From Propionibacteriaceae bacterium (GTDB taxonomy: Bacteria; Actinomycetota; Actinomycetes; Propionibacteriales; Propionibacteriaceae): DNA of 44,744 nt. Numbering within the stretch: position 1 is the first letter of the stretch; the number at the start of each line of letters is the position of its first letter. Positions 33,353 to 41,719 of the stretch are shown here, in pieces. The notes under the pieces were generated by a model, which was not told where the DNA came from, ran no database searches, and saw only the letters and a list, made by a program, of their open reading frames with translations. Position numbers and translations under genes: made by a program. The stretch covers positions 1 through 44,744 of the forward strand of contig JAOPXN010000007.1 of NCBI GenBank assembly GCA_025965155.1, in the 5' to 3' direction.

Positions 33353-33877
33353 ATGCCGTTCTGCACCAACTGTGGCCACGACAACCCCGAGGGGAGCAAC
33401 TTCTGTGGCCAGTGCGGTGCGCCGCTGACCGGTGGCACTGCGGCGACCGGCCAGCCCGCCGACCGGGTGCCCACGGGCGACACCACGAAGACGATTCCGG
33501 CGGTGGTCGAGGAGCGCGAAGGCGCGAAGCTGAGCGCCGAGGACGAGGCGGCGGTGAGCGCGCTTCCGCAAGGCTCGGCCCTGCTGATTGTTCAGCGCGG
33601 GCCGAATGCAGGCAGCCGGTTCCTGCTGAACACCGACGTAGTCACGGTCGGGCGGCACCAGGAGTCCGACATCTTCCTCGACGACATCTCGGTGTCCCGC
33701 CGGCACGCGAAGTTCATCCGTCAGGCCGACGGCACTCTGGTCAAGGACCAGGGCAGCCTGAACGGCACCTACGTCAACCGGGCCCTGGTGGACGAGTGTC
33801 TGCTCCGGCACGGCGACGAGGTCCAGATCGGCAAGTTCCGCCTGGTCTACTTCGCGAGCGCTCAGGGCGTCGAGTAA
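33353..33877 (+). CDS. garA: FHA-domain regulator, GarA/OdhI type, with zinc ribbon
   Basis: GarA/OdhI proteins inhibit 2-oxoglutarate dehydrogenase and steer glutamate metabolism under control of PknG-type kinases. This 174-residue version begins with a zinc ribbon (FCTNCGHDN...FCGQCGAPL), followed by GDTTKTIP in the place of the usual phosphorylated ETTS motif. The FHA domain then reads TVGRHQESDIFLDDISVSRRH and GSLNGTYVNR. The context gcvH-garA-merR-DUF151-merR-gcvP is as in Mycobacterium (Rv1826-Rv1832). Which threonine is phosphorylated is an inference. Confidence 0.88.
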   Translation: MPFCTNCGHDNPEGSNFCGQCGAPLTGGTAATGQPADRVPTGDTTKTIPAVVEEREGAKLSAEDEAAVSALPQGSALLIVQRGPNAGSRFLLNTDVVTVGRHQESDIFLDDISVSRRHAKFIRQADGTLVKDQGSLNGTYVNRALVDECLLRHGDEVQIGKFRLVYFASAQGVE

Positions 33878-33891
33878 GCGGCCGCGCGTTC

Positions 33892-34641
33892 ATGTCAGCT
33901 CAGTCGAACCTGCGTAGCATCGGACAGGTCCTGGCGTCGCTCAAGGGCGAGTTCGCCGACGTGTCGATCTCGAAGATCCGGTTTCTCGAGACCGAAGGCC
34001 TGCTGTCTCCACAACGTGCACCGTCGGGCTACCGCCGGTACTCCACCGATGACGTGGACCGGCTCAGATACATCTTGTCCGTCCAGCGCGACCACTACTT
34101 GCCGCTGAAGGTGATCCGCGAGCACCTCGAGATGATGGACCGGGGCATGGCGCCGCCCACCATGGACTCGATCCGGCCGGTGGCGAACCCGGCGGTCGAG
34201 CCGTCCCGGCCGACCAACGGGACAACACTCTCCAGCCAGGTCCCGGCGGCGCCGGGCCGGCAGCCGCAACCTCCACAGCAGCCGCCGCGGAAGCCACTGC
34301 GGCTGTCCCGCCAGGACCTGCTGGAGGCGAGTGGGCTGTCCGAGCCGGCGCTCGCTGACCTGGAACGGACCCAGATCGTCGTCCCCAAGCGCGGCACCAC
34401 CTATTACGGTCGGGAAGCGCTGACGCTGGCCATCGCGGCCCGCAAGATGGCCGAGTATGGCATTGACGGGCGCCATCTCCGCGCCTTCAAGATGTCCGCC
34501 GACCGCGAGGTCGGGCTGGTGGAGCAGGCCATCGCCCCGCATGTACGACGCGCCGGAGGTAACCGCGACGTGTCCGGTGAGGTGACTCAGCTGGTAATCA
34601 GTTTTCATGCCGCGCTGGTCCGTACCGCGATGGAACGCTGA
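33892..34641 (+). CDS. MerR-family regulator (Rv1828-like)
   Basis: A 249-residue protein with an N-terminal MerR winged helix: ISKIRFLETEGLLSPQRAPS and GYRRYSTDDVDRLRYI. A Pro/Gln-rich linker (about residues 95-145) and a helical C-terminal domain follow; the latter again contains a helix-turn-helix-like LLEASGLSEPALADLE. It matches the MerR between garA and DUF151 in actinobacteria. The ligand and targets are unknown; MerR sites could be the repeats near 33310 or 35406. Confidence 0.85.
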   Translation: MSAQSNLRSIGQVLASLKGEFADVSISKIRFLETEGLLSPQRAPSGYRRYSTDDVDRLRYILSVQRDHYLPLKVIREHLEMMDRGMAPPTMDSIRPVANPAVEPSRPTNGTTLSSQVPAAPGRQPQPPQQPPRKPLRLSRQDLLEASGLSEPALADLERTQIVVPKRGTTYYGREALTLAIAARKMAEYGIDGRHLRAFKMSADREVGLVEQAIAPHVRRAGGNRDVSGEVTQLVISFHAALVRTAMER

Positions 34642-34702
34642 GCAGATTTCACCGCCGCGGTAACGGATGAGGTGTCGCTCAGAGATTCGGCACCCTCAAC
34701 AC

Positions 34703-34737
34703 TTGTGGCCGGGCCGCACCGAAGTAGTGTTGCCCTT
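34703..34737 (+). promoter_or_regulatory. Leaderless promoter of the DUF151 gene
   Basis: TTGTGG (34703-34708), a 16-base spacer and TAGTGT (34725-34730) stand seven bases before the ATG at 34738. No Shine-Dalgarno sequence is present. This is among the best-formed leaderless promoters here. Confidence 0.65.
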
Positions 34738-35217
34738 ATGCGTGAACTCGATGTGGTGGGCGTACGGGTTGAGATGCCCTCCAATGCGCCTATGGTGCTG
34801 CTGAGAGAAGTCGGCGGCACTCGATACCTCCCGATCTGGATCGGTGCCGGGGAGGCGTCGGCAATCGCCAACGCCCAGGAGGGTGTGGTGCCGCCGCGGC
34901 CGCTCACTCACGATTTGATGGTTGACACGTTGGCCACCCTCGGTCACCGGCTGACCGAAATCCACATCACCGAACTGGACGGCGGCACGTTCTACGCAGT
35001 GCTGCTGGTGGACGGGATCGAGGTCAGCGCGCGTCCCTCCGACGCGATCGCGTTGGCCCTGCGAGTGGGCTCAGAGATCTACTGCGCCGAGGACGTCCTG
35101 GACGAAGCCGGCATCGAGATTCCAGAAGCCGAAGAGGACGAAGTAGAGAAGTTCCGTGAGTTCCTCGATCAGGTCAACCCGGACGACTTCGTCACCGGCG
35201 AGGAGCCGAAGTCCTGA
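34738..35217 (+). CDS. DUF151 bifunctional nuclease-family protein
   Basis: A 159-residue protein with the DUF151 signature: LREVGGTRYLPIWIGAGEA, RPLTHDLMVDTL and RPSDAIALALR. Members are described as bifunctional nucleases in plants, but the bacterial role is unclear. The C-terminus is acidic. The start at ATG 34738 is set by the promoter above; the open frame extends 22 codons upstream without a ribosome-binding site. It lies between two MerR genes, as in mycobacteria. Confidence 0.85.
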   Translation: MRELDVVGVRVEMPSNAPMVLLREVGGTRYLPIWIGAGEASAIANAQEGVVPPRPLTHDLMVDTLATLGHRLTEIHITELDGGTFYAVLLVDGIEVSARPSDAIALALRVGSEIYCAEDVLDEAGIEIPEAEEDEVEKFREFLDQVNPDDFVTGEEPKS

Positions 35218-35368
35218 GTTGTGCTGGCAGCTGGATCAGTAGAACCGCTGGTCAGAGGCGAGTCTCAGGGTGATCTTCAGCCTTCCATCTGCTTCGGCCC
35301 GACCGCTGCGAAGCCTTGAGCACCGGTTGAGACCCAGCAGAAACTCCACCGCCCCTTACGGCGTGTCG

Positions 35369-35427
35369 TTGACCCTTCCCGAAGTTGAGTCGTAGCGTTT
35401 CAACCGTAATTCCGCCCGTGGAATTAC
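35369..35427 (+). promoter_or_regulatory. Promoter and palindromic element upstream of the second MerR gene
   Basis: TTGACC (35369-35374), an 18-base spacer and TAGCGT (35393-35398) form a strong promoter. Right at the expected transcription start, GTAATTCC-GCCCGT-GGAATTAC (35406-35427) is a perfect inverted repeat with 8-bp, AT-rich arms, unusual in this GC-rich DNA. It is a good candidate operator, possibly for one of the two MerR proteins. The rest of the 256-base gap shows nothing I can name. Confidence 0.7.
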
Positions 35428-35473
35428 GCGCAAGGAGTTCCGCGCTTGTGGTCTTGGACACTCGGAGGCGTAC

Positions 35474-36067
35474 GTGAGCAGCACAGATCATCAACCAGCA
35501 CAGGGTGCCGGGTCCGCCGCGCCCGCACCGGTCGATACCCAAGGTCTGCTCTTCGAGGGTGATTTCTCCCCGATGCCGCACGACGTCGGTTTCCGTGGTC
35601 CGATCGCATGCAGCGCCGCCGGGATCACCTACCGCCAGCTCGACTACTGGGCCCGAACCGGCCTGGTCGAGCCCACGGTCCGCAACGCCACCGGATCCGG
35701 CACCCAGCGGCTCTACAGCTTCCGCGACATCTTGATCCTCAAGGTCATCAAGCGACTGATCGACGCCGGCATCTCGCTGCAGCAGATCCGGGCCGCGATC
35801 GAGCACCTCCGCGCCCGCGGCGTCGACGACCTGACCCAGGTGACCTTGATGAGCGACGGCGTCTCGGTCTTCGAATGCACCTCCGACGACGAAGTGATCG
35901 ACCTGCTCCGGGGTGGCCAAGGCGTTTTCGGTATCGCACTGGGCGGCGTCTGGCGCGACATCGAAGGCACCCTGTCGAAACTGCCGGCCGAGCGGGCCAC
36001 CGCCGCCGAGGTGGCTGTGAACGACGACGAGTTGGCGAAGCGTCGACGCAGCCGCGTCGCTGGGTAG
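35474..36067 (+). CDS. MerR-family regulator (Rv1830-like)
   Basis: A 197-residue MerR protein. The DNA-binding domain reads GITYRQLDYWARTGLVEPTV followed by RLYSFRDILILKVIKRLIDA, and a helical C-terminal part follows. It has GTG 35474 with GGAGG upstream. In mycobacteria the homologue sits just before gcvP-like genes and is linked to cell growth and division. Its last eight codons lie inside the first unit of a 26-bp tandem repeat, so the C-terminus RRRSRVAG may vary between strains. Confidence 0.87.
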   Translation: MSSTDHQPAQGAGSAAPAPVDTQGLLFEGDFSPMPHDVGFRGPIACSAAGITYRQLDYWARTGLVEPTVRNATGSGTQRLYSFRDILILKVIKRLIDAGISLQQIRAAIEHLRARGVDDLTQVTLMSDGVSVFECTSDDEVIDLLRGGQGVFGIALGGVWRDIEGTLSKLPAERATAAEVAVNDDELAKRRRSRVAG

Positions 36068-36148
36068 GGGGACGCAGCCGCGTCGCTGGGTAGGGGGACG
36101 CAGCCGCGTCGCTGGGTAGGGGGACGCAGCCGCGTCGCTGGGTCGGGG
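36045..36148 (+). repeat. Four tandem 26-bp repeats over the MerR stop codon
   Basis: Units begin at 36045, 36071, 36097 and 36123. Each starts GACGCAGCCGCGTCGCTGGG and ends TAGGGG. The first three are identical; the fourth has one change (TCGGGG). Each unit contains a small hairpin, GACGC-AGCC-GCGTC. The stop codon of the MerR gene is the TAG in the first unit. Repeated hairpins may serve as a terminator array before the gcvP riboswitch. Confidence 0.9.
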
Positions 36149-36165
36149 GATCTAGCTGGCTCGGG

Positions 36166-36317
36166 TAGGCTGATGCCTGCTGCAAAAGCGACGCGGGAGA
36201 GTCCACCGCCTCAGGGTTGAGGATGGTGGCGCCGAAGGGGCAACATCCCCGGAACCTCTCAGGCACCAGAACCGCGTTCCGCTGGCAACTCTGAAGCCGA
36301 GGGCGACAGAGGGGGAG
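36166..36317 (+). ncRNA. Glycine riboswitch upstream of gcvP
   Basis: Conserved blocks are GCGGGAGAGTCCACCGCC, GGCGCCGAAGGGGCAACATC and CCCGGAACCTCTCAGGCACC (36194-36265). A second, reduced part follows: CTGGCAACTCTGAAG and GACAGAGGGGGAG (36281-36317). One aptamer is complete; the second half retains only the linker and closing strand of the usual tandem. A TAGGCT hexamer at 36166-36171 is the likely -10. It controls gcvP, 52 bases downstream. Confidence 0.88.
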
Positions 36318-36368
36318 TGCGTCGCAGGCTCTGAGGCGCATCTCACCGCTGCACAGGAAGTTGTCCTC

Positions 36369-39233
36369 ATGGCCGGCACCGATCCCTTCGTCACCCGCCA
36401 TCTCGGCCCCGAGCCCGATGAACGCGACAAGATGCTCGCTGCGCTGGGGCTTGGCAGCCTCGACGAGCTGGTGGACTCCTCAATGCCCCGGTCCATCCGA
36501 ATGTCGGAGCCGCTCCGCCTGCCGCCCGCTCTAAGCGAAGCCGACACACTGGTCCGGCTGCGCGAGCTGGCAGCCCAGAACAACCCGCTGACGCCGATGA
36601 TCGGCCTCGGCTACCACGGCACCGTCACGCCCTCGGTGATCCGACGCAACGTGCTCGAGGATCCCGCCTGGTACACCGCCTACACGCCGTACCAGCCCGA
36701 GATCAGCCAGGGCCGGCTGGAGGCGCTGCTGAACTTCCAGACCGTCGTGTCCGACCTGACCGGGCTACCGACCGCCGGTGCCAGCTTGTTGGATGAAGGC
36801 ACTGCCGTCGCCGAGGCGATGACCCTGGCCCGACGTTCGGTGAAGACCGGCGACGTGGTGATTTTGGACGCCGACACTCTCCCGCAGACCATCGGCGTGG
36901 TCCGGACCAGGGCTGCCGCACTCGGGCTGCAGGTCGTCGTTGCCGAAGGTTCGCTGGCGGCGGCGGTCGAGGAGCTGACGCCTTTCGCGGTCGTGGTCCA
37001 GACGCCAGGAGCCAGCGGCCGGCTGGCGAGCACCGATGAGCTGAGAGCCCTGGCCGAGCTGGCTCACTCCAAGGGTGCCCTGGTCATCGCGGCCTGTGAC
37101 CTGCTCGCCCTCACTCTGACCACCCCGCCGGGAGAGTGGGGCGCCGACGTGGCCGTCGGCTCCAGCCAGCGGTTCGGGGTGCCCCTGTTCTACGGCGGCC
37201 CGCACGCCGGGTTCATCTCGGTACGGTCCGGCCTGGAGCGGACACTGCCCGGGCGGCTCGTCGGTGTCTCGGTCGATGCCGATGGCACCCAGGCCTACCG
37301 GCTGGCGCTGCAGACCCGGGAGCAGCACATCCGCCGGGAGAAGGCCACCTCCAACATCTGCACCGCACAGGTGTTGTTGGCGGTCACCGCGAGCATGTAC
37401 GCCGTGTACCACGGCCCTCGCGGCCTGCGGGCGATCGCCGCTTCGATCCACCGAGTCGCCACCGAGCTGGCCGGCGCACTCGCGGCGGCCGGTCTCGAGG
37501 TCGTGCACGAGTCGTTCTTCGACACCTTGATGGTCACGGTGCCCGGCTCTGCGGACAAAGTCGTCGCGGCCGCACGTGCCGCAGGTGTTCATCTGCGCCG
37601 CATCGACGCCGACACGGTCGGTGTCTCGGTGGGGGAGGACGCCGGCCAGGCTGCACTGGCTGCGGTCCGTTCGGCGTTCGGCATCGGGAACGACCCGGCC
37701 GAGCCGTGGGGCGACCTCGCCGGCAGCGAACGGAACAGCTCCTACCTCACCCACCCGGTGTTCAACTCCCACCACAGCGAAACCTCGATGCTGCGCTACC
37801 TGCGAGCGCTGTCCGACCGCGACTTCGCGCTGGACCGCGGCATGATCCCGCTGGGTTCCTGCACGATGAAGCTGAACGCCACCACCGAGATGGAGCCCAT
37901 CTCCTTTGACGGCTTCGCCAACCTGCACCCGTTCGCCCCGGCCGAGGACGCCCAGGGCTACCACCTGCTGATCGACACGCTCGAGTCCTGGCTGGCGGAG
38001 ATCACCGGGTACGCCAAGGTCTCGATCCAGCCGAATGCCGGCAGCCAGGGCGAGCTGGCCGGACTGCTGGCGATTCGGGCGTACCACGACGCTCGCGGCG
38101 ACGTCGACCGCCGGATCTGCTTGATCCCGTCCTCGGCCCACGGCACTAATGCCGCCTCCGCCGTGATGGCCGGGATGAAGGTTGTGGTGGTCAAAGCGAC
38201 ACCCGACGGATCCGTCGACCTCTCCGATCTGGAGGCGCAGATCGCCAAGCACCGCGACGACCTCGCGGCGATCATGGTCACCTACCCCTCGACCCACGGT
38301 GTCTTCGAGGAAGGCATCACCGAGCTGTGCGCGATGGTTCATGAGGCCGGTGGCCAGGTGTACGTCGACGGGGCCAACCTGAACGCTCTGCTCGGCCTGG
38401 CCCAGCCCGGGAAGTTCGGCGCCGACGTCAGCCATCTCAACCTGCACAAGACGTTCTGCATTCCGCACGGTGGCGGTGGTCCCGGGGTCGGGCCGGTGGG
38501 CGTCGGCGCGCACCTGGCTGCGTACCTGCCGAATCATCCCTTGCTTACCGGGGCCGGCCCTGCCACCGGTGTCGGTCCCATCTCTGCTGCGCCGTACGGA
38601 TCGGCCGGGATTCTCCCGATCAGCTACGCCTACATCGCCATGATGGGTGCCGACGGTCTGACCCAGGCCACCCAGCATGCGCTGCTGGCGGCGAACTACG
38701 TCGCCGAACGGCTCGGCGCCCACTACCCGGTGCTGTACGCGGGCCGAAACGGTCACGTTGCCCACGAGTGCATCCTGGACCTGCGGCCGCTGACCAAGGC
38801 CAGCAGGATCACCGTCGACGACGTCGCCAAGCGACTCATCGACTACGGGTTCCACGCCCCCACCATGAGCTTCCCGGTAGCCGGGACGTTGATGGTGGAG
38901 CCGACCGAGTCGGAGAACCTCGACGAGCTCGACCGGTTCTGCGACGCCATGATCGCCATTCGCGAGGAGATCGCCAAGGTCGAGAACGGGGAATGGCCGG
39001 CTGACGACAACCCGCTGGTGCATGCGCCGCATACCCAGGGCCGGGTCACCGCCGACGAATGGAGCCATCCGTACTCACGACAGCTCGCGGCATTCCCCAC
39101 CGGACTGCACCGCGGACCGGTCGGAAGCCATGGCGCCGACAAGTACTGGCCGGCTGTTGCTCGCATTGACGGCGTGTACGGCGACCGGAACCTGGTGTGC
39201 TCCTGCCCCCCGCCGGAGGCGTTCGAGCAGTAA
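36369..39233 (+). CDS. gcvP: Glycine dehydrogenase (aminomethyl-transferring), P protein
   Basis: PLP-dependent decarboxylase of the glycine cleavage system, 954 residues, the full fused form. The N-terminal half starts [20 protein letters not shown]; the C-terminal half holds the PLP lysine K694 in [17 protein letters not shown] and [15 protein letters not shown]. The ATG has CAGGAAG upstream. It is controlled by the glycine riboswitch, so it should be made when glycine is abundant. It works with the H protein encoded at 32847; T and L proteins lie elsewhere. Confidence 0.97.
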   Translation: MAGTDPFVTRHLGPEPDERDKMLAALGLGSLDELVDSSMPRSIRMSEPLRLPPALSEADTLVRLRELAAQNNPLTPMIGLGYHGTVTPSVIRRNVLEDPAWYTAYTPYQPEISQGRLEALLNFQTVVSDLTGLPTAGASLLDEGTAVAEAMTLARRSVKTGDVVILDADTLPQTIGVVRTRAAALGLQVVVAEGSLAAAVEELTPFAVVVQTPGASGRLASTDELRALAELAHSKGALVIAACDLLALTLTTPPGEWGADVAVGSSQRFGVPLFYGGPHAGFISVRSGLERTLPGRLVGVSVDADGTQAYRLALQTREQHIRREKATSNICTAQVLLAVTASMYAVYHGPRGLRAIAASIHRVATELAGALAAAGLEVVHESFFDTLMVTVPGSADKVVAAARAAGVHLRRIDADTVGVSVGEDAGQAALAAVRSAFGIGNDPAEPWGDLAGSERNSSYLTHPVFNSHHSETSMLRYLRALSDRDFALDRGMIPLGSCTMKLNATTEMEPISFDGFANLHPFAPAEDAQGYHLLIDTLESWLAEITGYAKVSIQPNAGSQGELAGLLAIRAYHDARGDVDRRICLIPSSAHGTNAASAVMAGMKVVVVKATPDGSVDLSDLEAQIAKHRDDLAAIMVTYPSTHGVFEEGITELCAMVHEAGGQVYVDGANLNALLGLAQPGKFGADVSHLNLHKTFCIPHGGGGPGVGPVGVGAHLAAYLPNHPLLTGAGPATGVGPISAAPYGSAGILPISYAYIAMMGADGLTQATQHALLAANYVAERLGAHYPVLYAGRNGHVAHECILDLRPLTKASRITVDDVAKRLIDYGFHAPTMSFPVAGTLMVEPTESENLDELDRFCDAMIAIREEIAKVENGEWPADDNPLVHAPHTQGRVTADEWSHPYSRQLAAFPTGLHRGPVGSHGADKYWPAVARIDGVYGDRNLVCSCPPPEAFEQ

Positions 39234-39240
39234 CGCCGGG

Positions 39241-39537
39241 TCAGCGGCTCTCGTCGCTGATCTGGTGCGCCAGCTCGATGTCGGCCTGGGTCAGGCCACC
39301 CTCCGAATGGGTCGACAGGACCAGCGTGACCTGATTCCAGCGGATGTCGATGTCGGGATGGTGCTGCGCAGCCTCGGCCAGCCGACCGACAGCGTTGACG
39401 AAGGCCAGTGCAGCCGCAAAGTCGGCCAGCTGGAAGGTGGCGGTGATGGCCGTGTCGCCGTCGGACTCAGCTCTGCTCCAGTCGGCAAGCCCGTCGACCT
39501 GCCGGTCAATCTCTTCATCCTTCAGTAGCCGGCTCAT
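39241..39537 (-). CDS. 4a-hydroxytetrahydrobiopterin dehydratase (PCD/DCoH)
   Basis: A 98-residue pterin-4a-carbinolamine dehydratase. The signature is complete: EAAQHHPDIDIRWNQVTLVL followed by STHSEGGLTQADIELAH, with the catalytic histidines. It recycles pterin cofactor or has a related role in folate metabolism; no pterin-dependent hydroxylase is nearby. It converges on gcvP with seven bases between stops. ATG 39537 gives the normal family length; the open frame upstream is not needed. Confidence 0.92.
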   Translation of the reverse strand: MSRLLKDEEIDRQVDGLADWSRAESDGDTAITATFQLADFAAALAFVNAVGRLAEAAQHHPDIDIRWNQVTLVLSTHSEGGLTQADIELAHQISDESR

Positions 39538-39622
39538 GGTCCAACTCAAGGGCGCTGGCCAGGACCGTGTCAAGGGCGGCGTCGCCATGATCCCGGTGCG
39601 CCCGGGCACTACTGTGTCCTGC

Positions 39623-40705
39623 GTGCACCTCGAGGACCTTCTCTTCCGCGTGGGTCCCATCCTCGGGTTCTTGGTGTGCATCACCGTTGTCGCGGAGCTG
39701 GCGGATGGTATCGGTGTCTTCCAGGTGGCTGCTCGCGGCGCTTCCCAGGTTGCGGGTGGTTCTGTCTTCCGCTTGTGGGGGATGGTCGTAGTGGTTGCGG
39801 TGCTCTGCACTGCGGTGCTCTCCCTGGACACGACTGCCGTGCTACTGACGCCGCTGGTCCTGGCAATGGCCAAGGAGCTCGACCTCAATCGAGAGCTGTT
39901 CGCCTTCACGGCGGTCTGGCTGGCTAACACTGCGTCGCTTTTCCTGCCCGTGTCCAACCTAACCAACCTGCTCGCCTACGGTCGACTGTCGACCAGTACC
40001 GTCGGCTTCGCCGCGCTGATGTGGCCCGCCGCGGTCACCTCCGTGGTGGTAACGGTGCTGATGCTGATGATCATCTTCCGACGCTCGCTGCGCGGCCGCT
40101 TCCGGCTCGGCCCGGTCGAGCCGCCCGCGGATCGGACGTTGTTGATCATTGGGATGGTGGTCTGCGCCGGGCTCGGCCCTGCCTTCCTGCTCGGCGTCGA
40201 CGTCCTGGCCGCCGCCGCAGCAGCAGCGCTGGTGCTGACCCTCGCGTGCGTCGTGCGGGCACGCCGACTGCTGCGTTGGAACCTACTGCCCTGGAAGCTG
40301 GTGCTGGGTGTGGCGGTCCTGTTCGTAGCGGTGCAGGTTGCCCACGACTATGGCCTTGGCACTGCGCTCACGGTGGCGGCCGGACACGGCGACCGATGGC
40401 TGGACCTGCTTCACCTCGGCGCGGTGGCGGCGATGGGGGCCAACCTGGTCGACAACCTGCCGACCTATCTGGCCATGGAGCCCACAGCCGCCGGCTCGGC
40501 TCAGCGGACAGCTGCGCTGTTGGTCGGTGTCAATGCAGGACCACTGATCACACCCTGGGCCAGTCTTGCCACACTGCTCTGGGCGGCCCGCTGCCGTACG
40601 GCCGGAGTCGAGGTCAGCTGGCTGCGCTTTGGCCGGCGCGGGCTGCTGCTGGTGCCGCTGCTGTTGGCGGCGTCGCTGGCCGCGTTGGTGCTGGTGCACG
40701 GATGA
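39623..40705 (+). CDS. ArsB/NhaD-like ion permease
   Basis: A membrane permease of about 360 residues with ten or more hydrophobic segments, from the ion transporter superfamily that includes ArsB and NhaD. Typical segments are LGFLVCITVVAELADGIGVF, LDTTAVLLTPLVLAMAK, VWLANTASLFLPVSNLTNLL and ANLVDNLPTYLAM. The ion is unknown; there is no arsenic gene nearby. GTG 39623 is preferred since TACTGT at 39610-39615 would give a leaderless message; ATG 39587 is a possible alternative. Coupled to the next gene by ATGA. Confidence 0.85.
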   Translation: MHLEDLLFRVGPILGFLVCITVVAELADGIGVFQVAARGASQVAGGSVFRLWGMVVVVAVLCTAVLSLDTTAVLLTPLVLAMAKELDLNRELFAFTAVWLANTASLFLPVSNLTNLLAYGRLSTSTVGFAALMWPAAVTSVVVTVLMLMIIFRRSLRGRFRLGPVEPPADRTLLIIGMVVCAGLGPAFLLGVDVLAAAAAAALVLTLACVVRARRLLRWNLLPWKLVLGVAVLFVAVQVAHDYGLGTALTVAAGHGDRWLDLLHLGAVAAMGANLVDNLPTYLAMEPTAAGSAQRTAALLVGVNAGPLITPWASLATLLWAARCRTAGVEVSWLRFGRRGLLLVPLLLAASLAALVLVHG

Positions 40706-41688
40706 ACGGTCCGGGCCGCCGGCCGTACAGCCGATCCGCCGGGGTGCTGCTGTGCTGCGCTTCCGCGCTCTGCTTCGGTCTGCTCGGGCCGTTCGCGGTG
40801 AAGGCGTTCGCCCGCGGCCTGAGCATCAACACGGTGATCGGTTGGCGGTTCGGGATGGCGGCGGCCGCGCTCTGGTTGGTGGTGCTTGTGTCCCGCCGTA
40901 CCGTCGGCCGGGGCCGGGCACTGTGGCAGCCGTTGTTGATGGGCGCTGTCCTCTACGCCGGCCAGACAACCCTTTACTTCTCGGCCTTGCAGCGGCTCCC
41001 GGTGGGACTCACCGCCCTGCTCCTGTACACGATGCCGGTGATGGTGGTCGTGGTCGCAATGCTTACGGGTCGGGAGTCGCCGCGGTTGTTGACCTTCCTC
41101 GCCCTGGGGCTGTCAGTCGGAGGTGTGGCAGTAGCACTGATCGGACCGAGCGGAGCTGTCTCGGTCACAGGCGTGCTCTTCGGGCTCGGTTCCGCTGTGG
41201 TGTACACGCTCTACTACTTCGGGATGGACTCGCTACCCGACCATACCGACCGGCTCGCCGCCAGCGCGCTGATCTGCAGTGGCGCCGCGCTGGCCCACGT
41301 CGGCGTCGGCGTGCTCCGGGGCCGGTTCGACCCCTCGCCGGACTTGGAAGCCCTGACCTGGGTAGTGGCGATGGCACTGATCTGCACGGTGGCCGCCATC
41401 AGCCTGCTGATGGTCGGTATCCAGGCCTCCGGCGCCACCAGCGCCTCCGTGGTGTCGTGCCTGGAGCCGATCAGCGCGGTCGTGCTTGGGGCAGTTTTCT
41501 TCGCCGACCCGTTCGGCCTTCCGCAACAGATCGGCACCGCCGCAGTGGTGGCTGCCGTGGTGATCCTGGGCGCCCGTTCGCTGCCGGACCGGAATCTCCA
41601 TCCCGAGGTCGGTAGCCCTGAACTCGACGCGGGCGGGCCGGTTCGGCCGCATGGGTCGATGCGGGAACGGCCTGGTCCACCCGGCTGA
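40702..41688 (+). CDS. EamA/DMT-family transporter
   Basis: A 328-residue drug/metabolite transporter with ten predicted membrane segments in two EamA repeats: the first from LLCCASALCFGLLGPFAVKA, the second from VTGVLFGLGSAVVYTLYYFG, ending at PISAVVLGAVFFADPFG. Such proteins usually export amino acids or related metabolites. The hydrophilic C-terminal tail of about 35 residues is unremarkable. It overlaps the permease gene by four bases, so both are probably expressed together. Confidence 0.88.
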   Translation: MNGPGRRPYSRSAGVLLCCASALCFGLLGPFAVKAFARGLSINTVIGWRFGMAAAALWLVVLVSRRTVGRGRALWQPLLMGAVLYAGQTTLYFSALQRLPVGLTALLLYTMPVMVVVVAMLTGRESPRLLTFLALGLSVGGVAVALIGPSGAVSVTGVLFGLGSAVVYTLYYFGMDSLPDHTDRLAASALICSGAALAHVGVGVLRGRFDPSPDLEALTWVVAMALICTVAAISLLMVGIQASGATSASVVSCLEPISAVVLGAVFFADPFGLPQQIGTAAVVAAVVILGARSLPDRNLHPEVGSPELDAGGPVRPHGSMRERPGPPG

Positions 41689-41719
41689 CTGTCGTGAATC
41701 CACCGTGGGAGAGTGCACT

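Noticed and set aside
36045-36148. CRISPR array
   Set aside because: Units are contiguous with no spacers and there are no cas genes.
36765-39068. 767-codon open frame on the minus strand
   Set aside because: It is antisense to gcvP, whose protein is complete and recognisable.
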